NCBI GenBank assembly: GCA_033782935.1 | Contig: JAWQEG010000259.1 | Coordinates: 3,264,001-3,328,000 of the forward strand | From: Petrolisthes cinctipes | Lineage: Eukaryota; Arthropoda; Malacostraca; Decapoda; Porcellanidae | Length of the DNA stretch: 64,000 nt | Direction of reading: 5' to 3' | In this document: positions 12,541-22,391 of the stretch, piece after piece | Numbering within the stretch: position 1 is the stretch's first letter | How the letters are laid out: the number at the start of each line of letters is the position of its first letter | The notes under the pieces: generated by a model | Databases searched by the model: none | What the model saw: only the letters and a program-made list of their open reading frames with translations | Told to the model about the DNA's origin: nothing | Program-made: the position numbers and the translations under genes

Positions 12541-14229
12541 TGTAGGCATGTACAGATTGCTTCTGGGACCCCTAAATATTGAATTTTCGGGTGTTTTGAG
12601 CCTGAATTTGAGATATAAACGGGTACAGAAGATACATGCACATATTGACTTTGGGCACCAAAAATATCGATTTTCAGCATGTTTTGGGCCTGAATTTTGA
12701 AAATACTCTAACACGGAGTAGGCATGTACAGATCGCTTCTGGGACCCCAAAATATCGAATTTTCGGGTGTTTAGGGCCAGAATTTGAGATATAAACGGGT
12801 ACAGAAGATGCATGCACATATCGACTTTTGGGCACCTAAAAGATCGATTTTCAGTATGTTTTTGGCCTGTATTTTCAAAATACTCTAACACGGAGTAGGC
12901 ATGTACAGATCGCTTCTGGGACCCCTAAATATCGAATTTGCGGGTGTTTTGGGATTGAATTTGAGATATCGACTTTTTGGCACTTAAAAGATCGATTTTT
13001 AGTATGTTTTTAGCCTATATTTTGAAAATATTCTAGCACTGTACAGATTGCTTCTGGGACCCCAAAATATTGAATTTTCGGGTGTTTTGAGCCTGAATTT
13101 GAGATATAAACGGGTACAGAAGATACATGCACATATTGACTTTGGGCATCTAAAATATCGATTTTCAGCATGTTTTGGGCCTGTATTTTGAAAATACTCT
13201 AACACTGAGTAGGCATGTACAGATTGCTTCTGGGACCCCAAAATATTGAATTTTCGGGTGTTTTGAGCCTGAATTTGAGATATAAACGGGTACTGAAGAT
13301 GCATGCACATATCGACTTTTGTGCACCTAAAAGATCGATTTTCAGTATGTTTTGAGCATGTATTTTGAAAATACTCTAACACGGAGTAGGCATGTACAGA
13401 TCGCTAATGGGACCCCTAAATATCGAATTTTCGGGTGTTTTGGCACTGAATTTGAGATATCGACTTTTTGGCACCTAAAAGATCGATTTTTAGCATGTTT
13501 TTAGCCTATATTTTGAAAATATTCTAGCACTGAGTAGGCATGTACAGATTGCTTCTGGGACCCCAAAATATTGAATTTTCGGGTGTTTTGAGCCTGAATT
13601 TGAGATATAAACGGGTACAGAAGATACATGCACATATTGACTTTGGGCACCAAAAATATCGATTTTCAGCATGTTTTGGGCCTGAATTTTGAAAATACTC
13701 TAACACGGAGTAGGCATGTACAGATCGCTTCTGTGACCCCAAAATATCGAATTTTCGGGTGTTTAGGGCCAGAATTTGAGATATAAACGGGTACAGAAGA
13801 TGCATGCACATATCGACTTTTGGGCACCTAAAAGATCGATTTTCAGTATGTTTTTGGCCTGTATTTTAAAAATACTCTAACACGGAGTAGGCATGTACAG
13901 ATACCTTCTGGGACCTCTAAATATCGAATTTTCGGGTGTTTTGGGACTGAATTTGAGATATCGATTTTTTGGCACCTAAAATGTCGATTTTTAGCATGTT
14001 TTTAGCTTATATTTTGAAAATATTCTAGCACTGTGTAGGCATGTACAGATTGCTTCTGGGACCCCTAAATATTGAATTTTCGGGTGTTTTGAGCCAGAAT
14101 TTGAGATATAAACGGGTACAGAAGATACATGCACATATTGACTTTGGGCATCTAAAATATCGATTTTCAGCATGTTTTGGGCCTGTATTTTGAAAATACT
14201 CTAACACTGAGTAGGCATGTACAGATTGC

Positions 14230-14240
14230 TTCTGAAGATG
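14230..14240. other. 63-bp deletion junction
   Basis: The sequence gcttctgaagatgcatg joins ttctg directly to gaagatg. In the parallel copy 63 bp separate the two (10936-10998). Both breakpoints end in CTG, so 3 bp of microhomology mark the join. Confidence 0.85.
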
Positions 14241-14397
14241 CATGCACATATCGACTTTTGTGCACCTAAAAGATCGATTTTCAGTATGTTTTGAGCATGT
14301 ATTTTGAAAATACTCTAACAAGGAGTAGGCATGTACAGATCGCTTTTTTGACCCCTAAATATCGAATTTTCGGGTGTTTTGGGACTGAATTTGAGAT

Positions 14398-14412
14398 ATC
14401 GACTTTTTAGCA
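14398..14412. other. 22-bp deletion junction
   Basis: The sequence cgactttttagcatg joins cgacttttt to agcatg. The parallel copy near 11165-11200 has 22 extra bases (ggcacctaaagg followed by attgattttt). Runs of T at both ends provide the microhomology. Confidence 0.85.
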
Positions 14413-15199
14413 TGTTTTTAGCCTATATTTTGAAAATATTCTAGCACTGTCCAGATTGCTTCTGGGACCCCAAAATATTGAATTTTCGTGTGTTTTGAGC
14501 CTGAATTTGAGATATAAACGGGTACAGAAGATACATGCACATATTGACTTTGGGCACCAAAAATATCGATTTTCAGCATGTTTTGGGCCTGAATTTTGAA
14601 AATACTCTAACACGGAGTAGGCATGTACAGATCGCTTCTGGGACCCCAAAATATCGAATTTTCGGGTGTTTAGGGCCAGAATTTGAGATATAAACGGGTA
14701 CAGAAGATGCATGCACATATCGACTTTTGGGCACCTAAAAGATCGATTTTCAGTATGTTTTTGGCCTGTATTTTGAAAATACTCTAACACGGAGTAGGCA
14801 TGTACAGATACCTTCTGGGACCTCTAAATATCGAATTTTCGGGTGTTTTGGGACTGAATTTGAGATATCGATTTTTTGGCACCTAAAATGTCGATTTTTA
14901 GCATGTTTTTAGCCTATATTTTGAAAATATTCTAGCACTGTGTAGGCATGTACAAATTGCTTCTGGACCCCAAAATATTGAATTTTCGGGTGTTTTGAGC
15001 CTGATTTTGAGATATAAACGGGTACAGAAGATACATGTACATATTGACTTTGGGCATCTAAAATATCGATTTTCAGCATATTTTGGGCCTGTATTTTGAA
15101 AATACTCTAACACGGAGTAGGCATGTACAGATCGCTTCTGGGACCTCTAAATATCGAATTTTCGGGTGTTTTGGGACTGAATTTGAGATATCGACTTTT

Positions 15200-17100
15200 T
15201 GGCACCTAAAAGATCGATTTTTAGCATGTTTTTAGCCTATATTTTGAAAATATTCTAGCACTGTACAGATTGCTTCTGGGACCCCAAAATATTGAATTTT
15301 CGTGTGTTTTGAGCCTGAATTTGAGATATAAACGGGTACAGAAGATACATGCACATATTGACTTTGGGCACCAAAAATATCGATTTTCAGCATGTTTTGG
15401 GCCTGAATTTTGAAAATACTCTAACACGGAGTAGGCATGTACAAATCGCTTCTGGGACCCCAAAATATCGAATTTTCGGGTGTTTAGGGCCAGAATTTGA
15501 GATATAAACGGGTACAGAAGATGCATGCACATATCGACTTTTGGGCACCTAAAAGATCGATTTTCAGTATGTTTTTGGCCTGTATTTTGAAAATACTCTA
15601 ACACGGAGTAGGCATGTACAGATACCTTCTGGGACCTCTAAATATCGAATTTTCGGGTGTTTTGGGACTGAATTTGAGATATCGATTTTTTGGCACCTAA
15701 AATGTCGATTTTTAGCATGTTTTTAGCCTATATTTTGAAAATATTCTAGCACTGTGTAGGCATGTACAAATTGCTTCTGGACCCCAAAATATTGAATTTT
15801 CGGGTGTTTTGAGCCTGATTTTGAGATATAAACGGGTACAGAAGATACATGCACATATTGACTTTGGGCATCTAAAATATCGATTTTCAGCATATTTTGG
15901 GCCTGTATTTTGAAAATACTCTAACACTGAGTAGGCATGTGCAGATTGCTTCTGGGACCCCAAAATATTGAATTTTCGGGTGTTTTGAGCCTGAATTTGA
16001 GATATAAACGGGTACTGAAGATGCATGCACATATCGACTTTTGTGCACCTAAAAGATCGATTTTCAGTATGTTTTGAGCATGTATTTTGAAAATACTCTA
16101 ACATGGAGTAGGCATGTACAGATCGCTTCTGGGACCTCTAAATATCGAATTTTCGGGTGTTTTGGGACTGAATTTGAGATATCGACTTTTTGGCACCTAA
16201 AAGATCGATTTTTAGCATGTTTTTAGCCTATATTTTGAAAATATTCTAGCACTGTACAGATTGCTTCTGGGACCCCAAAATATTAAATTTTCGGGTGTTT
16301 TGAGCCTGAATTTGAGATATAAACGGGTACAGAAGATACATGCACATATTGACTTTGGGCGCCAAAAATATCGATTTTCAGCATGTTTTGGGCCTGAATT
16401 TTGAAAATACTCTAACACGGAGTAGGCATGTACAAATTGCTTCTGGGACTCCAAAATATCGAATTTTCGGGTGTTTAGGGCCAGAATTTGAGATATAAAC
16501 GGGTACAGAAGATGCATGCACATATCGACTTTTGGGCACCTAAAAGATCGATTTTCAGTATGTTTTTGGCCTGTATTTTGAAAATACTATAACACGGAGT
16601 AAGCATGTACAGATACCTTCTGGGACCTCTAAATATCGAATTTTCGGGTGTTTTGGGACTGAATTTGAGATATCGATTTTTTGGCACCTAAAATGTCGAT
16701 TTTTAGCATGTTTTTAGCCTATATTTTGAAAATATTCTAGCACTGTGTAGGCATGTACAGATTGCTTCTGGGACCCCAAAATATTGAATTTTCGGGTGTT
16801 TTGAGCCTGAATTTGAGATATAAACGGGTACAGAAGATACATGCACATATTGACTTTGGGCATCTAAAATATCGATTTTCAGCATGTTTTGGGCCTGTAT
16901 TTTGAAAATACTCTAACACTGAGTAGGCATGTACAGATTGCTTCTGGGACCCCAAAATATTGAATTTTCGGGTGTTTTGAGCCTGAATTTGAGATATAAA
17001 CGGGTACTGAAGATGCATGCACATATCGACTTTTGTGCACCTAAAAGATCGATTTTCAGTATGTTTTGAGCATGTATTTTGAAAATACTCTAACACGGAG
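15200..17100. repeat. Segmental duplication, 2985-bp offset, left copy
   Basis: This block matches 18185-20085 at an offset of 2985 bp. Shared features include the gattttgagat variant (gcctgattttg), the one-base loss gcttctggacccc, the variant tattaaatttt, and ggcgccaaaa in place of ggcaccaaaa. The match ends near 17100, where this copy has an A1 monomer and the other has C1. Confidence 0.8.
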
Positions 17101-18654
17101 TAGGCATGTACAGATCGCTTCTGGGACCCCTAAATATCGAATTTTCGGGTGTTTTGGCACTGAATTTGAGATATCGACTTTTTGGCACCTAAAAGATCGA
17201 TTTTTAGCATGTTTTTAGCCTATATTTTGAAAATATTCTAGCACTGAGTAGGCATGTACAGATTGCTTCTGGGACCCCAAAATATTGAATTTTCGGGTGT
17301 TTTGAGCCTGAATTTGAGATATAAACGGGTACAGAAGATACATGCACATATTGACTTTGGGCACCAAAAATATCGATTTTCAGCATGTTTTGGGCCTGAA
17401 TTTTGAAAATACTCTAACACGGAGTAGGCATGTACAGATCGCTTCTGGGACCCCAAAATATCGAATTTTCGGGTGTTTAGGGCCAGAATTTGAGATATAA
17501 ACGGGTACAAAAGATGCATGCACATATCGACTTTTGGGCACCTAAAAGATCGATTTTCAGTATGTTTTTGGCCTGTATTTTGAAAATACTCTAACACGGA
17601 GTAGGCATGTACAGATACCTTCTGGGACCTCTAAATATCGAATTTTCGGGTGTTTTGGGACTGAATTTGAGATATCGATTTTTTGGCACCTAAAATGTCG
17701 ATTTTTAGCATGTTTTTAGCCTATATTTTGAAAATATTCTAGCACTGTGTAGGCATGTACAGATTGCTTCTGGGACCCCAAAATATTGAATTTTCGGGTG
17801 TTTTGAGCCTGAATTTGAGATATAAACGGGTACAGAAGATACATGCACATATTGACTTTTGGCATGTAAAATATCGATTTTCAGCATGTTTTGGGCCTGT
17901 ATTTTGAAAATACTCTGACACTGAGTAGGCATGTACAGATTGCTTCTGGGACCCCAAAATATTGAATTTTCGGGTGTTTTGAGCCTGAATTTGAGATATA
18001 AACGGGTACTGAAGATGCATGCACATATCGACTTTTGTGCACCTAAAAGATCGATTTTCAGTATGTTTTGAGCATGTATTTTGAAAATACTCTAACACGG
18101 AGTAGGCATGTACAGATCGCTTCTGGGACCCCTAAATATCGAATTTTCGGGTGTTTTGGGACTGAATTTGAGATATCGACTTTTTGGCACCTAAAGGATT
18201 GATTTTTAGCATGTTTTTAGCCTATATTTTGAAAATATTCTAGCACTGTACAGATTGCTTCTGGGACCCCAAAATATTGAATTTTCGTGTGTTTTGAGCC
18301 TGAATTTGAGATATAAACGGGTACAGAAGATACATGCACATATTGACTTTGGGCACCAAAAATATCGATTTTCAGCATGTTTTGGGCCTGAATTTTGAAA
18401 ATACTCTAACACGGAGTAGGCATGTACAGATCGCTTCTGGGACCCCAAAATATCGAATTTTCGGGTGTTTAGGGCCAGAATTTGAGATATAAACGGGTAC
18501 AGAAGATGCATGCACATATCGACTTTTGGGCACCTAAAAGATCGATTTTCAGTATGTTTTTGGCCTGTATTTTGAAAATACTCTAACACGGAGTAGGCAT
18601 GTACAGATACCTTCTGGGACCTCTAAATATCGAATTTTCGGGTGTTTTGGGACT

Positions 18655-19710
18655 GAATTTGAGATATCGATTTTTTGGCACCTAAAATGTCGATTTTTAG
18701 CATGTTTTTAGCCTATATTTTGAAAATATTCTAGCACTGTGTAGGCATGTACAAATTGCTTCTGGACCCCAAAATATTGAATTTTCGGGTGTTTTGAGCC
18801 TGATTTTGAGATATAAACGGGTACAGAAGATACATGCACATATTGACTTTGGGCATCTAAAATATCGATTTTCAGCATATTTTGGGCCTGTATTTTGAAA
18901 ATACTCTAACACTGAGTAGGCATGTGCAGATTGCTTCTGGGACCCCAAAATATTGAATTTTCGGGTGTTTTGAGCCTGAATTTGAGATATAAACGGGTAC
19001 TGAAGATGCATGCACATATCGACTTTTGTGCACCTAAAAGATCGATTTTCAGTATGTTTTGAGCATGTATTTTGAAAATACTCTAACATGGAGTAGGCAT
19101 GTACAGATCGCTTCTGGGACCTCTAAATATCGAATTTTCGGGTGTTTTGGGACTGAATTTGAGATATCGACTTTTTGGCACCTAAAAGATCGATTTTTAG
19201 CATGTTTTTAGCCTATATTTTGAAAATATTCTAGCACTGTACAGATTGCTTCTGGGACCCCAAAATATTAAATTTTCGGGTGTTTTGAGCCTGAATTTGA
19301 GATATAAACGGGTACAGAAGATACATGCACATATTGACTTTGGGCGCCAAAAATATCGATTTTCAGCATGTTTTGGGCCTGAATTTTGAAAATACTCTAA
19401 CACGGAGTAGGCATGTACAAATTGCTTCTGGGACTCCAAAATATCGAATTTTCGGGTGTTTAGGGCCAGAATTTGAGATATAAACGGGTACAGAAGATGC
19501 ATGCACATATCGACTTTTGGGCACCTAAAAGATCGATTTTCAGTATGTTTTTGGCCTGTATTTTGAAAATACTATAACACGGAGTAAGCATGTACAGATA
19601 CCTTCTGGGACCTCTAAATATCGAATTTTCGGGTGTTTTGGGACTGAATTTGAGATATCGATTTTTTGGCACCTAAAATGTCGATTTTTAGCATGTTTTT
19701 AGCCTATATT
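18655..19710. repeat. Nested duplication, 1669-bp offset, left copy
   Basis: This block matches 20324-21380 at an offset of 1669 bp, sharing gcttctggacccc, gcctgattttg, gtgcagattg, tattaaatttt, ggcgccaaaa and actataacacggagtaagc. The offset equals one hexamer plus one 667-bp tetramer. The pair lies inside the 6658-bp unit, so it is repeated again at about 25313-26368 and 26982-28038. Confidence 0.82.
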
Positions 19711-20323
19711 TTGAAAATATTCTAGCACTGTGTAGGCATGTACAGATTGCTTCTGGGACCCCAAAATATTGAATTTTCGGGTGTTTTGAGCCTGAATTTG
19801 AGATATAAACGGGTACAGAAGATACATGCACATATTGACTTTGGGCATCTAAAATATCGATTTTCAGCATGTTTTGGGCCTGTATTTTGAAAATACTCTA
19901 ACACTGAGTAGGCATGTACAGATTGCTTCTGGGACCCCAAAATATTGAATTTTCGGGTGTTTTGAGCCTGAATTTGAGATATAAACGGGTACTGAAGATG
20001 CATGCACATATCGACTTTTGTGCACCTAAAAGATCGATTTTCAGTATGTTTTGAGCATGTATTTTGAAAATACTCTAACACGGAGTAGGCATGTACAGAT
20101 CGCTTCTGTGACCCCAAAATATCGAATTCTCGGGTGTTTAGGGCCAGAATTTGAGATATAAACGGGTACAGAAGATGCATGCACATATCGACTTTTGGGC
20201 ACCTAAAAGATCGATTTTCAGTATGTTTTTGGTCTGTATTTTGAAAATACTCTAACACGGAGTAGGCATGTACAGGTACCTTCTGGGACCTCTAAATATC
20301 GAATTTTCGGGTGTTATGGGACT

Positions 20324-21380
20324 GAATTTGAGATATCGATTTTTTGGCACCTAAAATGTCGATTTTTAGCATGTTTTTAGCCTATATTTTGAAAATATTC
20401 TAGCACTGTGTAGGCATGTACAAATTGCTTCTGGACCCCAAAATATTGAATTTTCGGGTGTTTTGAGCCTGATTTTGAGATATAAACGGGTACAGAAGAT
20501 ACATGCACATATTGACTTTGGGCATCTAAAATATCGATTTTCAGCATATTTTGGGCCTGTATTTTGAAAATACTCTAACACTGAGTAGGCATGTGCAGAT
20601 TGCTTCTGGGACCCCAAAATATTGAATTTTCGGGTGTTTTGAGCCTGAATTTGAGATATAAACGGGTACTGAAGATGCATGCACATATCGACTTTTGTGC
20701 ACCTAAAAGATCGATTTTCAGTATGTTTTGAGCATGTATTTTGAAAATACTCTAACATGGAGTAGGCATGTACAGATCGCTTCTGGGACCTCTAAATATC
20801 GAATTTTCGGGTGTTTTGGGACTGAATTTGAGATATCGACTTTTTGGCACCTAAAAGATCGATTTTTAGCATGTTTTTAGCCTATATTTTGAAAATATTC
20901 TAGCACTGTACAGATTGCTTCTGGGACCCCAAAATATTAAATTTTCGGGTGTTTTGAGCCTGAATTTGAGATATAAACGGGTACAGAAGATACATGCACA
21001 TATTGACTTTGGGCGCCAAAAATATCGATTTTCAGCATGTTTTGGGCCTGAATTTTGAAAATACTCTAACACGGAGTAGGCATGTACAAATCGCTTCTGG
21101 GACTCCAAAATATCGAATTTTCGGGTGTTTAGGGCCAGAATTTGAGATATAAACGGGTACAGAAGATGCATGCACATATCGACTTTTGGGCACCTAAAAG
21201 ATCGATTTTCAGTATGTTTTTGGCCTGTATTTTGAAAATACTATAACACGGAGTAAGCATGTACAGATACCTTCTGGGACCTCTAAATATCGAATTTTCG
21301 GGTGTTTTGGGACTGAATTTGAGATATCGATTTTTTGGCACCTAAAATGTCGATTTTTAGCATGTTTTTAGCATATATTT
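20324..21380. repeat. Nested duplication, 1669-bp offset, right copy
   Basis: This is the partner of 18655-19710. It is preceded by an A2 monomer with private variants (caggtacc, gttatggg) that the left copy lacks, which fixes its left limit. It ends near 21380, where the next B2 monomer follows a variant A2 end (gcatatatttt). Confidence 0.8.
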
Positions 21381-21882
21381 TGAAAATATTCTAGCACTGT
21401 GTAGGCATGTACAGATTGCTTCTGGGACCCCAAAATATTGAATTTTCGGGTGTTTTGAGCCTGAATTTGAGATATAAACGGGTACAGAAGATACATGCAC
21501 ATATTGACTTTTGGCATGTAAAATATCGATTTTCAGCATGTTTTGGGCCTGTATTTTGAAAATACTCTAACACTGAGTAGGCATGTACAGATTGCTTCTG
21601 GGACCCCAAAATATTGAATTTTCGGGTGTTTTGAGCCTGAATTTGAGATATAAACGGGTACTGAAGATGCATGCACATATCGACTTTTGTGCACCTAAAA
21701 GATCGATTTTCAGTATGTTTTGAGCATGTATTTTGAAAATACTCTAACACGGAGTAGGCATGTACAGATCGCTTCTGGGACCCCTAAATATCGAATTTTA
21801 GGGTGTTTTGGCACTGAATTTGAGATATCGACTTTTTGGCACCTAAAAGATCGATTTTTAGCATGTTTTTAGCCTATATTTT

Positions 21883-22058
21883 GAAAATATTCTAGCACTG
21901 AGTAGGCATGTACAGATTGCTTCTGGGACCCCAAAATATTGAATTTTCGGGTGTTTTGAGCCTGAATTTGAGATATAAACGGGTACAGAAGATACATGCA
22001 CATATTGACTTTGGGCACCAAAAATATCGATTTTCAGCATGTTTTGGGCCTGAATTTT
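21883..22058. repeat. Monomer class B (176 bp), type B1 exemplar
   Basis: This full-length monomer runs from gaaaatattctagcactgag to the end of gcctgaatttt. It carries TG at several sites where class C1 has CG: cactgagtag, gattgcttc, atattgaatt and atattgact. It contains the aaacgggtac segment that class A lacks. In many places a 166-167-bp form is seen, which lacks 10 bp and reads cactgtacagat (for example 343-508 and 3866-4032). Confidence 0.95.
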
Positions 22059-22100
22059 GAAAATACTCTAACACGGAGTAGGCATGTACAGATCGCTTCT

Positions 22101-22189
22101 GGGACCCCAAAATATCGAATTTTCGGGTGTTTAGGGCCAGAATTTGAGATATAAACGGGTACAAAAGATGCATGCACATATCGACTTTT
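22101..22189. repeat. Half-monomer 1 (89 bp) of the ancestral dimer
   Basis: This half starts at gggaccccaaaatatcgaat and ends at atcgactttt, just before gggcacc. It aligns end to end with the following 88 bp. Shared blocks, in order, are ggg-cc-aaaa-atcga, a t-rich stretch ending in gcctg, and gcatg(c/t)aca(t/g)atcg followed by ctt. About 29 of the first 40 positions match without gaps. The later middle part is more diverged. The 29-bp deletion that made class A falls in this half. Confidence 0.85.
22144..22160 (+). other. CENP-B-box-like 17-mer (7 of 9 core bases)
   Basis: The 17-mer ttgagatataaacgggt can be laid on the CENP-B consensus nTTCGnnnnAnnCGGGn. The central A and the CGGG match, and T and G of the TTCG core match, giving 7 of 9 core bases. 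The mismatches are at the second T and the C of TTCG. The motif occurs in essentially all B and C monomers. It is absent from A monomers because the 29-bp deletion removes aaacggg. Function is not shown. A short, partly matching motif can arise by chance and then be copied with the array. Confidence 0.3.
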
Positions 22190-22277
22190 GGGCACCTAAA
22201 AGATCGATTTTCAGTATGTTTTTGGCCTGTATTTTGAAAATACTCTAACACGGAGTAGGCATGTACAGATACCTTCT
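22190..22277. repeat. Half-monomer 2 (88 bp) of the ancestral dimer
   Basis: This half runs from gggcacctaaaagatcgat to accttct, just before the next ggg. It is the diverged partner of the preceding 89-bp half. It holds the tattttgaaaata dyad used here as the monomer landmark, and the gcatgtacagat segment that corresponds to gcatgcacatat in the other half. The same two-half relation can be seen in every full-length monomer checked. Confidence 0.85.
22230..22242. other. Short perfect dyad at the C/A monomer join (6-bp arms)
   Basis: The sequence tattttgaaaata is a perfect inverted repeat with arms TATTTT and AAAATA around a central G. A copy lies at nearly every join of a C monomer to the next monomer. 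Dyad symmetries are reported as enriched in centromeric satellites that lack CENP-B boxes. Here the observation is the symmetry only. Confidence 0.7.
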
Positions 22278-22383
22278 GGGACCTCTAAATATCGAATTTT
22301 CGGGTGTTTTGGGACTGAATTTGAGATATCGATTTTTTGGCACCTAAAATGTCGATTTTTAGCATGTTTTTAGCCTATATTTT
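22236..22383. repeat. Monomer class A (148 bp), type A2 exemplar, a 29-bp deletion derivative
   Basis: Aligned to C1, this monomer is collinear except that gagatat is joined directly to cgattttt or cgacttttt. The 29 bases missing are those that run from aaacgggtac to gcacatat in C1. The deletion is bounded by ATAT on both sides, a microhomology of about 4 bp, suggesting slippage or microhomology-mediated loss. Nearly every trimer in the window has one A monomer at the same position, so the deletion is old and has been amplified together with the higher-order repeat. Confidence 0.93.
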
Positions 22384-22391
22384 GAAAATAT
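22377..22391. other. Short perfect dyad at the A/B monomer join (7-bp arms)
   Basis: The sequence atattttgaaaatat is a perfect inverted repeat with 7-bp arms around a central G. It is one base longer per arm than the equivalent dyad at C/A joins. It recurs once per trimer. Confidence 0.7.

Larger units (their letters stand above)
12574..15755. repeat. About 3-kb tandem duplication, right copy with internal deletions
   Basis: This is the partner of 9600-12540. It keeps the full hexamer where the left copy has a collapsed tetramer. It carries a 63-bp deletion near 14234 and a 22-bp deletion near 14408, which together explain the 85-bp change in offset. Confidence 0.82.
22059..22235. repeat. 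Monomer class C (177 bp), type C1 exemplar
   Basis: This is the longest monomer form. It carries CG at the four diagnostic sites (cacggagtag, gatcgcttc, atatcgaatt, atatcgact) and the C1 signature gtttagggccag. Its length is exactly 59 codons, which explains why frames on the minus strand stay open across it. This copy has acaaaag instead of the usual acagaag, a private variant shared with other copies at about 17509, 24167, 28820, 37120 and 39626. Confidence 0.95.
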
